This document shows, one piece after another, positions 24,154 to 34,181 of a DNA stretch of 64,000 bases; positions within the stretch are counted from its first letter, which is position 1; each line of letters starts with the position of its first letter. The notes under the pieces were generated by a model. It was not told the origin of the DNA. It saw only the letters and a list, made by a program, of their open reading frames with translations, and did no database searches. The translations under genes and the position numbers were made by a program. Source of the stretch: Crenobacter caeni (GTDB lineage Bacteria; Pseudomonadota; Gammaproteobacteria; Burkholderiales; Chromobacteriaceae); the NCBI RefSeq assembly GCF_010435965.1, contig NZ_JAAGAA010000014.1:51917-115916 (forward strand), written 5' to 3'.

Positions 24154-25151
24154 GGCTTGACCCGCCCGCTGATCGAAGGCGCGACGCGCTCGCGGTCGGC
24201 GGTCGCGTTGGCGCGCACCCGCGCCGGGGTCGCCGACTTGGACAGCGTGGCGAGCGCGACGAACCACGCCTTGGGCATGTCGGTGGGCAGCCCGACCGGG
24301 AAGCCGGCGATCTTGGGCGTGCTCTGGAAGGGGTGGCCGGGGTCGGCGAAGTGCGGCGAGGTGCAGTTGACGCACGCGTGCCCGCCGTCGATGCAGGAGC
24401 CGGCGCCGTTCCACGGCCGGGTATTGCAGTCGGCGTGCGCCTGCGTGCCCTTGCAGCCGGCGTACTCCATCAGGCAGCCGGCCTGGCCCGGCGCCTCGGC
24501 GCTGGCCTTGAATTCGTAGTATTCGTTGCGCGCGCAGCCGTGGTGGACCAGGCGGTCGGCGTAAAAGCGCGGCCGCCCCAGCCGGTCGAGGTCGGTGGCG
24601 GCCAGTTCGCCGCGCGCGACAAGCGCGAGCGTTTCCAGTACCCAGTCCGGGTGGGTCGGGCAGCCGGCGATATTGACCACCGGCAAGCCGGCGCGGGCGG
24701 CAAAGTCGGCGCCAAGCAGGCCGCCGGGCAGGGAGCTGTCGAAGGCGAGGCCGGTCGCGCCGCCCAGGTTGTCGCCGGCGGCGCTGATGCCGCCGTACGC
24801 GGCGCAGGTGCCGACGGCGATCACCGTCTGCGCCCGGCGCGCGATCGCCTCGATCAGCCGGCTGTACGGGCGGCCGTCCGGCAACAGGTGGTAGGCGCCG
24901 TCGGCGCCGGTCATCACGCTACCTTCGACGCACAGGATGTCGAGGGCGCGTTCGCCGCTGGCGAGCGCGTCAAACAGCGCGAGCGCGTCGTCGCCGCTGG
25001 CTTGCGACAGCGACGGGTGCCAGAGCAGGTCGATGCCTGCAAGCTGCAGCGCGTCGAAAAAGCCGGGCGCCTCGGCGCACAGCAGCGACATGGTGCAGCC
25101 GCCGCAGCCGCCCGAGTGCAGCCACAGCAGCGTCTTATTGTTCGAGGCCAT
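24150..25151 (-). CDS. hoxB: Regulatory [NiFe]-hydrogenase small subunit HoxB/HupU
   Basis: This 333-aa iron-sulfur subunit pairs with HoxC. It starts directly with LLWLHSGGCGGCTMSLL and has no Tat signal, as expected for a cytoplasmic sensor. The proximal cluster motif CGGC keeps Gly where oxygen-tolerant enzymes have an extra Cys, and GTCAAYGGISAAG likewise has Gly. Medial and distal cluster cysteines follow (HHGCARNEYY, CLMEYAGCKG, CVNCTSPHF). The gene overlaps hoxA by 17 bases. Confidence 0.95.
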   Translation of the reverse strand: MASNNKTLLWLHSGGCGGCTMSLLCAEAPGFFDALQLAGIDLLWHPSLSQASGDDALALFDALASGERALDILCVEGSVMTGADGAYHLLPDGRPYSRLIEAIARRAQTVIAVGTCAAYGGISAAGDNLGGATGLAFDSSLPGGLLGADFAARAGLPVVNIAGCPTHPDWVLETLALVARGELAATDLDRLGRPRFYADRLVHHGCARNEYYEFKASAEAPGQAGCLMEYAGCKGTQAHADCNTRPWNGAGSCIDGGHACVNCTSPHFADPGHPFQSTPKIAGFPVGLPTDMPKAWFVALATLSKSATPARVRANATADRERVAPSISGRVKP

Positions 25152-26574
25152 AGCGGGTCAGTTTGCTGCGCAGCCCGACCCGCGACAGGCCAAGCTCGTT
25201 CGCCGCACGGGTCTTGTTCCAGCGCAGCCGGGTCATGGTTTCGTGCACGATGCGCTTTTCCAGCGTCTCCAGCCGGGTCTTGAGGTCGCCGTCGACGCCG
25301 CCGAGGAACTCAAGCTCGGCGCTTTCGTTTTCGCCCGCGCCGTACAGCACCTGGCGCGACAGGTGCTCAGGCCCCAGCTCGTCGCCGTCGCTGAGCACCA
25401 AAAGGCGCTGCAGCTCGTTCTTGAGCTCGCGTACATTGCCCGGCCAGCGGTACTGGCTGAGGCGCGCGAGCGTGGCGGGGGCGAGGCGGGCGGCGGGCTT
25501 GTGGCAGGCGGGCGCAAGCTGCGCGAGCAGGCTTTGCGCGATCGGCACGATATCGCCGGCGCGCTCGCGCAAGGGCGGCACCTCGACCGCGAACGCGGAC
25601 AGGCGGTAGTAGAGATCCTCGCGGAAGCGGCCGGCGGCAACCAGCTCGACCAGGCGCCGGTTGGTGGCCGAGACCACGCGCACGTCGACTTTCACCGCGC
25701 GCGCGCTGCCCACCGGGCGGATCTCGCCCTCTTGCAGCACGCGCAACAACTTGGCCTGGAAGGCGGGCGAGGTCTCGCCGATCTCGTCCAGGAACACCGT
25801 GCCGCGGTCGGCGCGCTGAAACAGGCCGACATGGTCCTGGTAGGCGCCGGTGAACGCGCCGCGCTTGTGCCCGAACAGCTCGCTCTCGAGCAGCTGTTCG
25901 GGCAGCGCCGCGCAGTTCTCGGCGACGAAGGGGTGGTCCTTGCGGGTAGACGCGTAGTGCAGCGCGCGCGCGAGCAGTTCCTTGCCAACGCCGGACTCGC
26001 CCTCGAGCAGCACGGCGATGTCAAACGGCGCAACCCGGGTCAGCAGCTGGCATGCCGCGTCCATCGGGCTGCCTGCCGTGCGCACGATGCGCGCCATCGC
26101 GCTGTTTTCGGTGGCCTGGGCGCGCTTGTGCGCGACGCGCTCTTTGAGCCACGGCGTCGAACTTTTCAGCTCGACGTTCAGAAGCTCGTTCTCTTCTTGC
26201 AGGCGAAAGAGTTCGACCGCGCCGGCGAGCGTCAGCTGCAGGGTTTCCGGGTGCCACGGCTTGAGCAGGTACTGGTAGATGCCGGCCTCGTTGACCGCCG
26301 CGATGATGTCGTGGTTGTCGGTGTAGCCGGACAGCACGATGCGCACCACCTGCGGGTGACGCTCGCGCACCAGCTTCAACATGTCCACGCCGCTCATGTC
26401 CGGCATGCGCTGGTCGGCGACGATAGCCTGTACCGATTCGGCGGCGAGGATGTCGAGCGCCTCGAGCGCGCTGTGCGCGGTAAACAGGGTGAAATCGTCT
26501 TCCAGGGTACGCACCAGCGCTTCGAGCGAGCGTGGTTCGTCGTCGACCAGCAGTACGGCGGGTTGCGGCGGCAT
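25135..26574 (-). CDS. hoxA: Sigma-54 dependent response regulator HoxA/HupR
   Basis: This 479-aa NtrC-type activator of hydrogenase genes has a receiver domain (1-125) with DDE near 10 and the phospho-acceptor Asp in VADQRMPD near 55. The AAA+ domain (about 150-390) has [14 protein letters not shown] and the sigma-54 contact loop GAFTGA. A Fis-type helix-turn-helix lies at the C-terminus ([20 protein letters not shown]). GGAGAAG precedes the ATG. Known HoxA proteins activate without phosphorylation. It heads the hoxABCJ group, 85 bp after hypE. Confidence 0.94.
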   Translation of the reverse strand: MPPQPAVLLVDDEPRSLEALVRTLEDDFTLFTAHSALEALDILAAESVQAIVADQRMPDMSGVDMLKLVRERHPQVVRIVLSGYTDNHDIIAAVNEAGIYQYLLKPWHPETLQLTLAGAVELFRLQEENELLNVELKSSTPWLKERVAHKRAQATENSAMARIVRTAGSPMDAACQLLTRVAPFDIAVLLEGESGVGKELLARALHYASTRKDHPFVAENCAALPEQLLESELFGHKRGAFTGAYQDHVGLFQRADRGTVFLDEIGETSPAFQAKLLRVLQEGEIRPVGSARAVKVDVRVVSATNRRLVELVAAGRFREDLYYRLSAFAVEVPPLRERAGDIVPIAQSLLAQLAPACHKPAARLAPATLARLSQYRWPGNVRELKNELQRLLVLSDGDELGPEHLSRQVLYGAGENESAELEFLGGVDGDLKTRLETLEKRIVHETMTRLRWNKTRAANELGLSRVGLRSKLTRYGLEQ

Positions 26575-26659
26575 GTCTTCTCCGGCGGGCGCCGCGATCG
26601 CGGCGCGTCACTCTTATGTCCTATGTATTGGGCAATTTTATGCCCATTTGCTTTCCAGG

Positions 26660-27697
26660 TCAGCAGATGCGCGGCAGCATTTCGCCAGACAGCCAGTCCA
26701 GCAGCCGCTCGCCGCCGAAGGCGGTCGCCACCCGCACGAAGTGCTGCGCGTCCTCGACCACTTGGCCTACGATGGCGGCGTTGTGCCCCAGCGGGTGGGC
26801 GCGCAGCGCCGCGAGCGCAGCCTCGGCGTCGCCGGGCGCGCAAATGGCAACCAGCTTGCCCTCGTTGGCGACGTAGAGCGGGTCCAGCCCCAGAAGCTCG
26901 CATGCGGCGCGCACCGGCGCGCTCACCGGCAGCGCGGTCTCGTCCAGTAGCATGCCAACGCCCGACTGCGCGGCGATCTCGTTAAGCGTGGTCGCCAGCC
27001 CGCCGCGGGTCGGGTCGCGCATCAAGCGAAGCGACGGGCAGGCGGTGAGCAGCGCGTCGGCAAGGGTATGGAGCGACGCGCTGTCCGAACGGATGTCGGA
27101 GGCAAAGCCCAGCGACATGCGCTGCGACATCACCGCCATGCCATGCTCGCCCAGCGTGCCGGACACCAGGATGGCGTCGCCCGCGCGCGCGTTGGCGCCG
27201 CTGAGGTTGACCCCGTCGGGGACGACGCCGACGCCGGTGGTCGAGATGAACACGCCGTCGCCCTTGCCGCGCTCGACCACCTTAGTGTCGCCGGTGACGA
27301 TGGCGACCCCGGCCTCGCGCGCCGCCGCCGCCATCGATTCGACGATGCGCTGCAGGTCGGTGAGCAGCAGCCCTTCTTCGAGGATGAAGCCGGCAGACAG
27401 GTAGAGCGGTCGGGCGCCGCCCATGGCCAGGTCGTTGACCGTGCCGTGCACGGCGAGGCTGCCGATGTCGCTGCCGGGGAAGAACAGCGGCGAGATCACG
27501 TGGCTGTCGGTCGCGATGGCGAGGCGGCCGCCGATAGGCGGCACGATGGCCTGGTCGTTGCCCTGCGCAAGGTAGGGGTTGTCGAAGGCGGCGGCGAATA
27601 GCTGGCCGATCAGCTCGGCCATCGCGCGGCCGCCGCTGCCGTGGGTGAGGTCGACGCGGCCGGAGAGGTCCAGCCGCCTGCGGGCGGTTTTTTTCAT
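26660..27697 (-). CDS. hypE: Hydrogenase maturation protein HypE
   Basis: HypE (345 aa) dehydrates the carbamoyl group on its C-terminal Cys to form the cyanide ligand of the NiFe site. LTHGSGGRAMAELIGQLF near residue 18, the AIR-synthase type ATP site (TDSHVISPLFFPGSDIG, GTVNDLAMGGA) and the obligatory PRIC tail are all present. It overlaps hypD by four bases. Confidence 0.96.
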   Translation of the reverse strand: MKKTARRRLDLSGRVDLTHGSGGRAMAELIGQLFAAAFDNPYLAQGNDQAIVPPIGGRLAIATDSHVISPLFFPGSDIGSLAVHGTVNDLAMGGARPLYLSAGFILEEGLLLTDLQRIVESMAAAAREAGVAIVTGDTKVVERGKGDGVFISTTGVGVVPDGVNLSGANARAGDAILVSGTLGEHGMAVMSQRMSLGFASDIRSDSASLHTLADALLTACPSLRLMRDPTRGGLATTLNEIAAQSGVGMLLDETALPVSAPVRAACELLGLDPLYVANEGKLVAICAPGDAEAALAALRAHPLGHNAAIVGQVVEDAQHFVRVATAFGGERLLDWLSGEMLPRIC

Positions 27698-28806
27698 GTC
27701 GGGTTCCGGGTGAAGCGTCCGTAGTGGTAATGGGCGGCGCACGCGCCTTCGCTGGAGACCATGCACGCGCCAAGCGGCGTGTCCGGCGTGCACGCGATGG
27801 CGAACACCTTGCATTGTTCCGGCGTCTTTTGCCCGCGCAGGATGGCGCCGCATTCGCACGCCTTGTGGTCGGGCACGCGCGTGTCGGTCAGGCCAAAGCG
27901 CCGCTCGGCGTCGTATTCGGCGTAGGCAGGAGAGATGGCCAGCGCCGAGGCGGGGACGGCGCCCAGCCCCCGCCAGTCGAAGCGCTCGCGCAGCACCAGG
28001 GTGTCGGCGACCACGGCTTGCGCGCGCGCGTTGCCCTCGCGGCTGACCGCGCGCGAGAACTGGTTGCCGACGTCCGAGCGGCCGGCGTTGATCGCCTCGA
28101 TCAGCATCGCGACCGACTGCAGCACGTCCAGCGGCTCGAAGCCGGCGATCACCACCGGCTTGGCGTAGTCGCGGGCGACCGCCTCGTAAGGCGCGCTGCC
28201 GATCACCGTGCTCACGTGCGAGGGGCCGATGAAGCCGTCAAGCTGAACGTCGCCGCCTGCGAGCAGGTGGCGCATCGCCGGCGGGGTCAGTACATGGTTG
28301 CAGTAGACGCTGAAGTTGCCGAGCTGCTCGGCCTTGGCCGCCTTCAGCGCGAGCGCGGTCGGCGGCGTGGTCGTCTCGAAGCCGATCGCGAAGAACACCA
28401 CCTCGCGCGCCGGGTTGTCGCGCGCGAGTGCGAGCGCGTCGGCGACCGAGTACACCATGCGCACGTCGGCGCCGGCGGCGCGCGCCTTGAATAGCGTCAT
28501 GCCGCCGCTGGCGGGCACGCGTAGCGTGTCGCCGTAGCAGGCGAGGATCACCTGGTGTTCGAGCGCGAGGCGGATCGCGCCGTCGATGCGGCCGATCGGC
28601 AGCACGCACACCGGGCAGCCCGGGCCGTGGATCAGCCGGATATTGGCGGGCAACAGGCCGGTCAGCCCGTAGCGGGCGATGGCGTGGGTGTGGCCACCGC
28701 AAAACTCCATCAGCCGGTATTCGCGGTCGGGGCGGGCGATCGCGCCAATCTGCGCGGCGATCTCGCGGGCGAGCTTGCCGTCACGGAATTCGTCGACGAA
28801 TTTCAT
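27694..28806 (-). CDS. hypD: Hydrogenase maturation protein HypD
   Basis: HypD (370 aa) is the iron-sulfur scaffold that, with HypC, assembles Fe(CN)2CO. The conserved FCGGHTHAI near residue 34, GPGCPVCVLP near 64 and the C-terminal cluster cysteines (CECGAILRG, CKVFAIACTPDTPLGACMVSSEG) are intact. It overlaps hypC and hypE by four bases each. Confidence 0.96.
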   Translation of the reverse strand: MKFVDEFRDGKLAREIAAQIGAIARPDREYRLMEFCGGHTHAIARYGLTGLLPANIRLIHGPGCPVCVLPIGRIDGAIRLALEHQVILACYGDTLRVPASGGMTLFKARAAGADVRMVYSVADALALARDNPAREVVFFAIGFETTTPPTALALKAAKAEQLGNFSVYCNHVLTPPAMRHLLAGGDVQLDGFIGPSHVSTVIGSAPYEAVARDYAKPVVIAGFEPLDVLQSVAMLIEAINAGRSDVGNQFSRAVSREGNARAQAVVADTLVLRERFDWRGLGAVPASALAISPAYAEYDAERRFGLTDTRVPDHKACECGAILRGQKTPEQCKVFAIACTPDTPLGACMVSSEGACAAHYHYGRFTRNPT

Positions 28807-29030
28807 GCCTCACCCCCCGCGGCCAGTTCGCGCATCAGCGCGAGCGTGCGCTCGGCTTCGGCCGCATCGAGCCGGCCGATCGCGTAGCCCACGTGCAGGA
28901 TCAGGTAGTCGCCGACCTCGGGCGCGTCGATCAGCGCGACCGACACTTCGCGGCTGACGCCGTCGATATCGACCCGGGCGAGCTCCCCGGGGATGAGTTC
29001 GGTCACGCGGACCGGCATGGCAAGGCACAT
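28803..29030 (-). CDS. hypC: Hydrogenase maturation chaperone HypC
   Basis: This 75-aa OB-fold chaperone starts MCLAMPVRV; the Cys after Met binds iron and the large subunit precursor. GDYLILHVGYAIGRLDAAEA is the family core. It starts 13 bases after hypF and overlaps hypD. A second HypC-type gene, hoxL, lies in the same locus. Confidence 0.95.
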   Translation of the reverse strand: MCLAMPVRVTELIPGELARVDIDGVSREVSVALIDAPEVGDYLILHVGYAIGRLDAAEAERTLALMRELAAGGEA

Positions 29031-29043
29031 GGATGGGGTTTCC

Positions 29044-31317
29044 TTATGGGGATTCGAGGCTCAGGCGGGCGACCCACGCCTGGCCGAGGCTGATCGCGCC
29101 GTCGCCGGCGGGCAGCTGCACGGGCAGCAACACCTCGAGGCCGGCCGCGCGTAGCGCCGCGGTGAGCGGCTGCATCAGGCGCGCGTTGGCGAGGCAGCCG
29201 CCGGCGAGCGCGACGGTGCCGACGTTCTGGTCTTGCGCCGCGGTGATTGCCCAATCGGCGAGCGCTGCGGCGAGCGTGGCGTGCCAGCACGAGGCGATGT
29301 CGGCAGCGTCGCCAAGCGTTGCCAGGTGCGCGGCAAGCGGCCACAGCGACAGGACGCCGTTGTCGAGCCGCCACAAGCCGTCGCCAGGCGGGCAGGGGCG
29401 GGCGAGCGCTTCGAGCGCCTGCGCGGCCTGGCCCTCGAAGCTTTGCGTGAAATTGACGCCGGCCAGCGCGGCGATGGCGTCGAACCAGCGCCCGAGGCTG
29501 CTGGTTTCCGGGCTGCGCAGCCCGAGGCGCACCATCTGCTCGATGGCCGCGGTGTCAAAGCCGGCGGCGGCGAAACGCGCGTCGGCGGTGGGCAGGCCCA
29601 GGCGCACGCGCAGCGCGGTCGCCATCCGCCAGCTCTCGCGCGCGGCGCGGTCGACGCCGGGCAGCGGCAGCGTGGCGAGGTGGCCCAGACGCCGGCAGGT
29701 GGCGCCGTTAAGCCGTAACAGCTCGCCCCCCCACGCGTCGCCCATGGGGCCTGCGCCGAAGCCGTCGAGCGTGAGCGCCAGCGCCGGCGCGCTGTGGCCG
29801 TGCTCGGCGAGCACCGCTGCCGCGTGCGCGTGGTGGTGCTGCACTTCGATCAGTGCCGCGCCCAGGCGCCCGGCAAGCTCGCGCGCAAGGTTGGTGGCGG
29901 CGTGCTCGGCGTGCGCTTCGCAGGCGATAAGCGCCGGTTGCACGCCGGTGAGCGCGAGCAGGTGTTCGGCCGCGTGCTGCTGCGCGATCACGCCCGCGCG
30001 GGTATTCAGCTCGCCGATATGCGGCGAGACGAAGGCGTCGCGGCCGCGCAGTACGGTGACGGTGTTCTTCAGGTAGCTGCCGGTGGCGAGCACCGGCGCG
30101 CCGGCGCGCGCGAGCGTCAGCGGCTCGGGCGCGTAGCCGCGCGCGCGGCGCAGGCTTTGTGTACCCAGCGGCGTGACGCGCAGCACGCTGTCGTCGCAGC
30201 GCGCGACGATTTCGCGGTCGTAGGCGAGAAAGGCGTCGGCGACGCCGGCGAGCTTGTCGCGCGCGTCGCTCTCGTCGGTGAGCACCGGCTCGCCGCTGAG
30301 GTTGGCGCTGGTCATCACCCAGGCGAGGTCCACCGCCGCTTGGCGGCAATCAGGCTCGGCGGCGCTCAGCAGCAGCCACTGCAAGGGGGTGGCCGGCAGC
30401 ATCACGCCCAGTTGCGGGCAGCCGGGGGCGACGAGGGAAAGGGCTTCGTCTGTGTGCGGCAAACGCGCGAGCAGCACGATCGGGCGCTCGCGCGAGGCGA
30501 GCAGCGCGGCCTCGGCGTCGTTCACCCGCGCGAGGCGGCGCGCCGACGCGAGATTGGGCAGCAACAGCGCGAACGGCTTGTGCGGCCGCTGCTTGCGCGC
30601 GCGCAGCCGAGCCACCGCTTCCGCGTTGCGCGCGTCGCAGGCGAGGTGGTAGCCGCCGAGCGACTTGAGCGCGACGATTTGGCCCTCTGCGATCAGGCGC
30701 ACCGCGCCGGCGACCGGTTCGCCCAGGTCGCGGCCGGCCGCGTCGGTGAGCGTCAGTTGCGGGCCGCACGCCGGGCAGCAGGTCGGCTCGGCGTGAAAGC
30801 GCCGGCTGGCCGGGTCGGCGTACTCGGCCGCGCACGCCGGGCACAGCGCGAAGGGCGCCATGCTGGTATGCGCGCGGTCGTAGGGCAGGCGGCCGATCAC
30901 CGTGTAGCGCGGGCCGCAGTCGGTGCAGTTGATCAGCGCGTGGCGGTAGCGGCGGTTGGCCGAGTCGAAGAGTTCGGTGAGGCACGCCTCGCAGATCGCG
31001 CTGTCGGCCGGCGCGCGCGCGTGCTCGACTCCGGCGCCGCTGTCGGCGATCACAAAGCCGCTGGCACCCTCCGACGCCGGCAGGCTGTGCGCCTCCAGCG
31101 CGTCGACGCGCGCCAAAGGCGGCAAGCGCTTCTCGAGCGCGTCTCGCAGCAGGGTCAGCGCCGCCGCGTCGCCCTGCACGTCGATTGCTACGCCGTCGGC
31201 GGTGTTGGCGACGGCGCCGGCGAGGCCAAGGCGGGTCGCCTCGCGCCACACGAAGGGGCGAAAGCCGACGCCCTGCACGCGGCCGCGCACGGTCAGCCGC
31301 TCGCGGCACACGCTCAT
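29044..31317 (-). CDS. hypF: Carbamoyltransferase HypF
   Basis: HypF (757 aa) makes the carbamoyl adenylate that becomes the CN ligands. An acylphosphatase domain (about 1-92, [14 protein letters not shown]) is followed by two zinc fingers with paired CxxC motifs (CEACLTEL...[14 protein letters not shown]...CPACGP, about 105-185). A YrdC-like domain (about 200-380) and a Kae1-like domain with [13 protein letters not shown] near 480 complete it. The start at 31317 gives the canonical N-terminus and a four-base overlap with hypB. The length is typical. Confidence 0.96.
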   Translation of the reverse strand: MSVCRERLTVRGRVQGVGFRPFVWREATRLGLAGAVANTADGVAIDVQGDAAALTLLRDALEKRLPPLARVDALEAHSLPASEGASGFVIADSGAGVEHARAPADSAICEACLTELFDSANRRYRHALINCTDCGPRYTVIGRLPYDRAHTSMAPFALCPACAAEYADPASRRFHAEPTCCPACGPQLTLTDAAGRDLGEPVAGAVRLIAEGQIVALKSLGGYHLACDARNAEAVARLRARKQRPHKPFALLLPNLASARRLARVNDAEAALLASRERPIVLLARLPHTDEALSLVAPGCPQLGVMLPATPLQWLLLSAAEPDCRQAAVDLAWVMTSANLSGEPVLTDESDARDKLAGVADAFLAYDREIVARCDDSVLRVTPLGTQSLRRARGYAPEPLTLARAGAPVLATGSYLKNTVTVLRGRDAFVSPHIGELNTRAGVIAQQHAAEHLLALTGVQPALIACEAHAEHAATNLARELAGRLGAALIEVQHHHAHAAAVLAEHGHSAPALALTLDGFGAGPMGDAWGGELLRLNGATCRRLGHLATLPLPGVDRAARESWRMATALRVRLGLPTADARFAAAGFDTAAIEQMVRLGLRSPETSSLGRWFDAIAALAGVNFTQSFEGQAAQALEALARPCPPGDGLWRLDNGVLSLWPLAAHLATLGDAADIASCWHATLAAALADWAITAAQDQNVGTVALAGGCLANARLMQPLTAALRAAGLEVLLPVQLPAGDGAISLGQAWVARLSLESP

Positions 31318-32246
31318 CCGCTGATTTCCTGCAGGCGGAATTCCAGCCGGGCGACTTCGGCGCGCAAGCGGGCGACTTCGCCCGAGCGGGCGGCCAGCGC
31401 CGCCTCGCGCCCCCTGGCGAGCCAGGCGAGCCACGCGTCCAGCCCTTCGCCCGATTTGGCCGAGACCTTCATCACCTCGATCGCCGGGTTGACGCGGCGC
31501 GCGTACGCGATGCAGGCGTCGACATCGAAGTCGAGGTAGGGCAGCAAATCGACCTTGTTGATCAGCATCATCGACGCGGCGGCGAACATGTCCGGGTACT
31601 TGAGCGGCTTGTCCTCGCCCTCGGTCACCGACAGGATGGCGACCTTGTGCGCCTCACCGAGGTCGAACGCGGCCGGGCAGACCAGGTTGCCGACGTTTTC
31701 GATCAGCACCAGCGCGCCGTCGGGCGGCGCGAGCCGTTCGAGCGCGACGCCGACCATCTGCGCGTCCAGGTGGCAGCCCTTGCCGGTGTTGATCTGCAGC
31801 GCCGGCACGCCGGTGGCGCGGATGCGCTCGGCGTCGTGGCTGGTCTGCTGGTCGCCCTCGATCACGCAGGCGGGGGTGGTGGACGCGATGCGCGTCAGCG
31901 TCTCGGTGAGCAAGGTGGTCTTGCCCGAGCCGGGGCTGGACACCAGGTTGACGGCGAACAGGCCGCGCTCGGCGAGCCAGGCGCGGTTGTCGGCCGCGTA
32001 GCCGTCGTTCTTGCCGAGTATGTTGGCCTCGATCTCGACCATCCGCGCCTGGCTAAGGCCCGGCGCGTGCGCGCGGGCCGGGCCCTGCCCGTAGTCGAGC
32101 GTATCTGCGGCCGCGGCGGGCTTGGCTTCTTCGGGTACGGCCGCGCGCGCCTTGCGCGGGCGGTACGGGTACTTCATGGCCGGGCCGTGGCCGTGGTGGC
32201 CTTTGATCGAGGCGCCGTCGCCGGCGCATCCGCATACGGTACACAT
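31314..32246 (-). CDS. hypB: Nickel-inserting GTPase HypB
   Basis: HypB (310 aa) delivers nickel to the large subunit. The N-terminal metal motif CTVCGC is followed by a short GHHGHG, so the histidine-rich storage stretch is small. The G domain shows the P-loop [11 protein letters not shown] near residue 104, [22 protein letters not shown] and NKVDLLPY. Odd is a C-terminal extension (about 278-310) of charged heptads, [20 protein letters not shown], that looks like a coiled coil and is not usual in E. coli HypB. It lies 28 bases after hypA. Confidence 0.95.
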   Translation of the reverse strand: MCTVCGCAGDGASIKGHHGHGPAMKYPYRPRKARAAVPEEAKPAAAADTLDYGQGPARAHAPGLSQARMVEIEANILGKNDGYAADNRAWLAERGLFAVNLVSSPGSGKTTLLTETLTRIASTTPACVIEGDQQTSHDAERIRATGVPALQINTGKGCHLDAQMVGVALERLAPPDGALVLIENVGNLVCPAAFDLGEAHKVAILSVTEGEDKPLKYPDMFAAASMMLINKVDLLPYLDFDVDACIAYARRVNPAIEVMKVSAKSGEGLDAWLAWLARGREAALAARSGEVARLRAEVARLEFRLQEISG

Positions 32247-32274
32247 GGGAGCTGTCCTTTATGAATGGGTGGGC

Positions 32275-32616
32275 TTAGTCGACCAGGAGCGAGGCGACGC
32301 GCATCTCGTCGCCGCCGGTGACCTGCACCTGGTACGCGCCGCACGCGGGGCAGGCGTCAAAGCGCGCGCTGATTTCTACGGGCTGGCTACACGCGAGGCA
32401 CCAGCCCTTGCCCGGCAGCCGTTCGCTGACGATGGCCGCGCCGTCGGCCAGCGTGCCGCGGCAGACCGCGTCCAGGCAGAATTCGAGCGACGACACCTCG
32501 ACGCCGGCGAGCGCGCCGATGGTGAGGTGGATTTCGCGCACGCGGGCAAAGCCGTCGCGGGCGGCCTGTTGTTCGACGAGGTCGAGGATGCCCTCGGCCA
32601 GCGACATTTCATGCAT
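32275..32616 (-). CDS. hypA: Nickel chaperone HypA
   Basis: This 113-aa protein starts MHEMSLAEGI; His2 and Glu3 bind nickel. The zinc site is CLACSQPVE...CPACGAYQ (two CxxC pairs near residues 74 and 91). It overlaps hoxV by eight bases. Confidence 0.95.
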   Translation of the reverse strand: MHEMSLAEGILDLVEQQAARDGFARVREIHLTIGALAGVEVSSLEFCLDAVCRGTLADGAAIVSERLPGKGWCLACSQPVEISARFDACPACGAYQVQVTGGDEMRVASLLVD

Positions 32617-33529
32617 GGTTGTCTCCGAAAGCGAGCGTCCACGGCACGCACGGGTCGATCAGGCAGATCGCCTGCCGCGCCGAGCGCTCGTCGCGGGCGT
32701 GCGCGAGCGCGTGTTCGATGGCGCCGCCCGCTGCCGCGTGGGTTAGCGTCGGCGGCGTGATGCGGTAGCGGGCGATGTGCCCGGCGGCGTCTAGCGTCAC
32801 CTCGTGCCGCAGCCGGCCGCGCGCGCAGTCGACTTCGGCGACGCCGCTGCCGTTTGCATGGTGCGCGTGCACGGCGAGCACCGGTTCACCGGCGAGCTGC
32901 CGGGCGAGGCTGCGCAGGCGGGCGATTAGCCGCGCCTCGTGCACGCGGCCGGCGGCCAGCCACGGCGCGGCAAACGCCGCTTCGCGCGCAAGCGCGCCGG
33001 TGTCGGGTACGGCGCCGGCAAGCGGTTCGCACGCCGCGTGCCGCGCGAGGGTGGCCAGCATGCGCGCGCAGGCGGTGGCGCCTGCCATGGCGAACGCCTG
33101 CCATTGATCTTGTGTCCAGCGCGCGGCCTTGGCAGCCGGCACGGCAAATACATGCCGCGCGGCCAGGGCTTGGTACGCGCCGCCGCGTAGCAGCGCGATC
33201 GCCGCGTCGTCGGTCGCTTCGCCGAAGGCGGGCAGCCAGTTAAGCAGCAGCACGCGCAGCGTTTCGGCGACGGCCTCGGCTTCGAGCGCGCGGCGCTCCT
33301 CGGCGGTGGCGAGGGCTGGCGCGCCGGCTGCCGCAGCGCACGCCAGGCGCGCGGCGAGCGCTTGCGCACGTGCGCACAGCGAAAACAGCATCGGCGTGAG
33401 CGCCACCGCCTCGGCCGGGCTGCGCCCGATGAACAGCCGCTCGGCCTCGGTGCGCGCCCAACGGGCGTGGACCTGGCGGCGCTGGCCATCAGCAATGCCT
33501 ACGCGGATGGCGAGCGTGTCCGGCTTCAT
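32609..33529 (-). CDS. hoxV: Hydrogenase accessory protein HoxV/HupK
   Basis: This 306-aa protein is a scaffold-like paralogue of the large subunit. The tail LIDPCVPWTLAFG imitates the large-subunit DPCxxC end but lacks its second Cys, as in HupK. FIGRSPAEAVALTPMLFSLCARAQ near residue 33 imitates the first motif region. Work on other bacteria assigns HupK/HoxV a role in moving the Fe(CN)2CO unit. It overlaps hoxT by four bases. Confidence 0.88.
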   Translation of the reverse strand: MKPDTLAIRVGIADGQRRQVHARWARTEAERLFIGRSPAEAVALTPMLFSLCARAQALAARLACAAAAGAPALATAEERRALEAEAVAETLRVLLLNWLPAFGEATDDAAIALLRGGAYQALAARHVFAVPAAKAARWTQDQWQAFAMAGATACARMLATLARHAACEPLAGAVPDTGALAREAAFAAPWLAAGRVHEARLIARLRSLARQLAGEPVLAVHAHHANGSGVAEVDCARGRLRHEVTLDAAGHIARYRITPPTLTHAAAGGAIEHALAHARDERSARQAICLIDPCVPWTLAFGDNHA

Positions 33530-33972
33530 CCGCGCCCCAGCCCGAACAGGCGCCGGCGCGACAAATCCGGGCCAGGCGGCGCCGGCGGCGGAAACAGCTC
33601 GGCGAGCACCGCTTCGGCGGTCGCGCGCGCGGTGGCGTGGCTGTCGAAGTCGGGCAAGGGCGAAAACAGCGAGCACATCAGGTAGTCGCCGACGCCGGCA
33701 AGTTTGCCCGGCATGAACGGCAGCTCGGCGCCGGGCAGCGCGACCAGCCCTGCGGCAAACGCTGCAGGCGGGGTTGTGTCGGCCGGCAGCAGCATCACAT
33801 TCATGCACCACGGCGTGATGATCACGCCCACCCACCACGCCTCGTGACGCCTGAAGCCGACCGCCTCGACCTCTACGCGCGGGTGGCTCAGCGGCATGTC
33901 GGCCATGCTGGTGGCAGCGATCTGCGTGTACGCGGCCTCAAGCGCCGCGGCCGGGCTTGGCGTCATGCTCAT
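33526..33972 (-). CDS. hoxT: [NiFe]-hydrogenase assembly chaperone HoxT/HybE family
   Basis: This 148-aa protein matches the HybE/HupJ family: MPLSHPRVEVEAVGF, then WWVGVIITPWCMNVMLLP and GDYLMCSLFSPLPDF. It ends in SRRRLFGLGRG, the typical basic tail. The family probably helps assemble the Tat-exported complex. Starts within the hoxR stop (ATGA). Confidence 0.92.
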   Translation of the reverse strand: MSMTPSPAAALEAAYTQIAATSMADMPLSHPRVEVEAVGFRRHEAWWVGVIITPWCMNVMLLPADTTPPAAFAAGLVALPGAELPFMPGKLAGVGDYLMCSLFSPLPDFDSHATARATAEAVLAELFPPPAPPGPDLSRRRLFGLGRG

Positions 33973-34181
33973 TCGGGCAGCACCATGAACTGGTCGTGCG
34001 CGCCGTCGCACTGCGGGCAACGCCAGTAGTCGGGCAGTTGCGTGAACGGCGTGCCCGGCGGGATCTGCCACTGCGCGTCGCCTGCGGCGGGGTCGTACAC
34101 CCACCAGCAGATCTTGCACTCCATGCGCGCGGACTCGGGCAGGCGCTCGTCGTGCCCCAGGTACGATCCCTCGAAGCTCAT
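33969..34181 (-). CDS. hoxR: Rubredoxin-like protein HoxR/HupI
   Basis: This 70-aa rubredoxin has CKICWWVYDPAAGD near residue 22 and CPQCDGAHDQFMVL near 55, the two CxxC knuckles that bind one iron. An N-terminal addition of about 20 residues is normal for HoxR. In R. eutropha, HoxR helps MBH function at high oxygen. It overlaps both neighbours by four bases. Confidence 0.94.
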   Translation of the reverse strand: MSFEGSYLGHDERLPESARMECKICWWVYDPAAGDAQWQIPPGTPFTQLPDYWRCPQCDGAHDQFMVLPE

